Below, in pieces: positions 62,687-64,000 of a stretch of 64,000 bases of DNA. The position numbers and the translations under genes are program-made. Each line of letters opens with the position of its first letter. The stretch's first letter is position 1. The notes under the pieces were generated by a model that was not told where the DNA came from, searched no databases, and was given only the letters and a program-made list of their open reading frames with translations. Source of the DNA: Chroococcidiopsis sp. CCMEE 29 (GTDB lineage Bacteria; Cyanobacteriota; Cyanobacteriia; Cyanobacteriales; Chroococcidiopsidaceae); the NCBI RefSeq assembly GCF_023558375.1, contig NZ_CP083761.1, forward strand, positions 5,039,001-5,103,000. The letters are read 5' to 3'.

Positions 62687-63646
62687 TCAGTTTTTCACAT
62701 CCCAAGGAGTTACTTGTAGCTCACCATTATTGCTGAACACTACTCTAAACTGAGCCAGTGGCTCTTGGGTGGTGCCGCGCCCAGTAGCTGGGATCGAAAG
62801 CAGCCTTGGCAGTGGGGTCTGCCCAATTTGAGTGCTTGCAGCTGGATTGACTGGTTTATAACCGATGATCGCGCCATTGGCAGCCACACTCACGCGGTAG
62901 ATCAAATCCTGCTCTAGCGTAGCTCGTGTTGTCCAGGCTTGATTGAGCTGGTCGTAAAGCTTCTGATTTAAAGCAATTACTTGAGATTGATTGGTGATTG
63001 CTGGTGCGGTAGTTTGATTGACAGACTCAGCCTCTGCGGGTCGCCGGACTTCGGGAATCGGTACCAAGAAAAACGCGATCGCCGCTAATGCCAAACTCGT
63101 CGCTCCTACAGTAGCTGGCACTGCTTGCTTTACCAGTTGTTGACCAGAACGGGTATGGCGCTTAGAAACCGGACTCAGTTGTAGCGATAAATCTGGTAAA
63201 GTTTGGCTGTCCGCAAAAAACTGATCCACTGCCTCCACCAGATCGAACAGCTGCACCGTTGTCAAATCAATTTCAATTGGAGCTGGTGTCGAGCTGGAAT
63301 CACTACCTAATTGCTGTTCTCTCATCTGGGGTTGCACAATCAATCGATGCCGATTGTTGTCGATTTTCTGCAACTGCACTAATCCTGACCCGTTTCTGTG
63401 TGCTTCTGGGTGATGAACTTGACTTAAAAATTCTTGAGCATAGCCACTAACTGCGGTTACCAAGCTTTCAAAAAAGTCCCGACCGCCAATTAGAGGTTGC
63501 TTAGCATGAGATAAATGGCACTCTGAATTCACCAAAATTGAAAGCACAGGTCGCATATCGTTAACAGGTGCACCATTCGTGCTTTCAGTTAAACCCTCTA
63601 AAAGCAGCGTGCAATTCGGCAGACTGTACTTACGTTGGATAGTCAT
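62687..63646 (-). CDS. DUF4335 domain protein
   Basis: The 319-residue protein begins TIQRKYSLPNCTLLLEGLTE, the usual opening of DUF4335 proteins of cyanobacteria. One membrane helix lies at about 178-196 (VGATSLALAAIAFFLVPIP). The C-terminal part is beta-rich (RVSVAANGAIIGYKPVNPAA). Function is unknown. Its ATG overlaps the TGA of the DUF3038 gene (ATGA at 63643-63646). Confidence 0.82.
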   Translation of the reverse strand: MTIQRKYSLPNCTLLLEGLTESTNGAPVNDMRPVLSILVNSECHLSHAKQPLIGGRDFFESLVTAVSGYAQEFLSQVHHPEAHRNGSGLVQLQKIDNNRHRLIVQPQMREQQLGSDSSSTPAPIEIDLTTVQLFDLVEAVDQFFADSQTLPDLSLQLSPVSKRHTRSGQQLVKQAVPATVGATSLALAAIAFFLVPIPEVRRPAEAESVNQTTAPAITNQSQVIALNQKLYDQLNQAWTTRATLEQDLIYRVSVAANGAIIGYKPVNPAASTQIGQTPLPRLLSIPATGRGTTQEPLAQFRVVFSNNGELQVTPWDVKN

Positions 63647-63999
63647 TCCACTTCACCATCAAACAGACTAATCCAAAACCGCTGCATTCCTGCCGTGCCG
63701 GTACAGAACAGCAATTGTCCCAGCAGATTGAGAGCAAGTTCATCCAACTTTTCTGCTGAACTGTAAGCTGCCACACCAGAACGTCGAGGATTCATGCGGC
63801 TGCGGAAATGCGCTTTGAAGCGATCCAAGTAGTTAGACAACCGCAAATTTTGTTCCAGTGGAATTTGCTTCTCACTCATTTGTTGATAGGTGAGGAGCAA
63901 CTGCCGGATCGCAACTGTCAACCGCCGCGCCAAACAAGAGGCAATCACCACTAATGCTTTCGCCTCTACCAGGCTTAAAGGACGACGTGTATGCGATCG
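63643..63999 (-). CDS. DUF3038 domain protein, C-terminal part
   Basis: The frame is open to the end of the window (RSHTRRPLSLVEAKALVVIA) and reads through CLARRLTVAIRQLLLTYQQM, NYLDRFKAHFRSRMNPRRSG and ELALNLLGQLLFCTGTAG. This is the DUF3038 family, always found near DUF4335 in cyanobacteria. The start lies beyond the window. Function is unknown. Confidence 0.8.
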   Translation of the reverse strand, partial: RSHTRRPLSLVEAKALVVIASCLARRLTVAIRQLLLTYQQMSEKQIPLEQNLRLSNYLDRFKAHFRSRMNPRRSGVAAYSSAEKLDELALNLLGQLLFCTGTAGMQRFWISLFDGEVE

Positions 64000-64000
64000 C

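Overview
The window is chromosomal DNA from a cyanobacterium. The octamer GCGATCGC (HIP1) occurs throughout. The gene content is cyanobacterial: the photosystem II lipoprotein PsbQ, a ccmK3-ccmK4 carboxysome shell pair, sucrose-phosphate phosphatase, a PatA/CheY/CheW/MCP/CheA locus for type IV pilus motility next to hmpF, and many conserved cyanobacterial genes of unknown function. I cannot name the genus from the sequence.

Layout. 1-1804: end of a CcsA-type cytochrome c assembly gene, then tilS. 1843-12476: hmpF (minus), diverging from a five-gene chemotaxis-like operon (PatA-type regulator, CheY, CheW, MCP, hybrid CheA). 12682-28058: housekeeping and metabolic genes (DCC protein, psbQ, FAD oxidase, alpha/beta hydrolase, ruvA-spp, ClC channel, GT39, GNAT, acyltransferase, a serine-recombinase homologue, VOC protein, phosphatase). 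28257-33083: accessory stretch with a methyltransferase related to the DNA-phosphorothioation family, a gene split by an IS4-type element, a sigma-factor remnant split by a 126-bp MITE, and small unknown genes. 33084-39454: CDF transporter, aspartoacylase-like gene, an ORF-less IS200/IS605-like element whose minus strand resembles an IscB omega RNA (HEARO RNA), pfkA, era and a PstS-like protein. 39531-46402: directly after tRNA-Leu(UAG), an island of decayed genes: RAMP-like CRISPR-type pseudogene, IS605 and integrase remnants, a toxin/antitoxin-like pair, and a transglutaminase-like gene cut by a fresh IS5-type element. 46459-64000: glpK, a glycosyltransferase, ccmK4/ccmK3, two rhodanese-like genes, mutL, an IS630 remnant, a Pho-box-preceded pstSCAB operon, bioY, lspA, a Pro/Thr repeat protein, an FHA-penicillin-binding protein and the DUF4335/DUF3038 pair.

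How the genes work together. The clearest unit is the motility signalling set: the receptor passes signals through CheW to the hybrid CheA, which phosphorylates CheY and PatA-type outputs acting on type IV pili, with HmpF beside it. pstSCAB forms a complete high-affinity phosphate importer with a recognisable Pho box. ccmK3/ccmK4 is the usual satellite carboxysome locus. Several insertions can be undone on paper: removing the element and one target duplication restores an open frame in the adhesin-E-like gene, the transglutaminase-like gene and the sigma remnant. Those reconstructions are the strongest evidence in the mobile regions. Function names come from recognised motifs; no database search was run.
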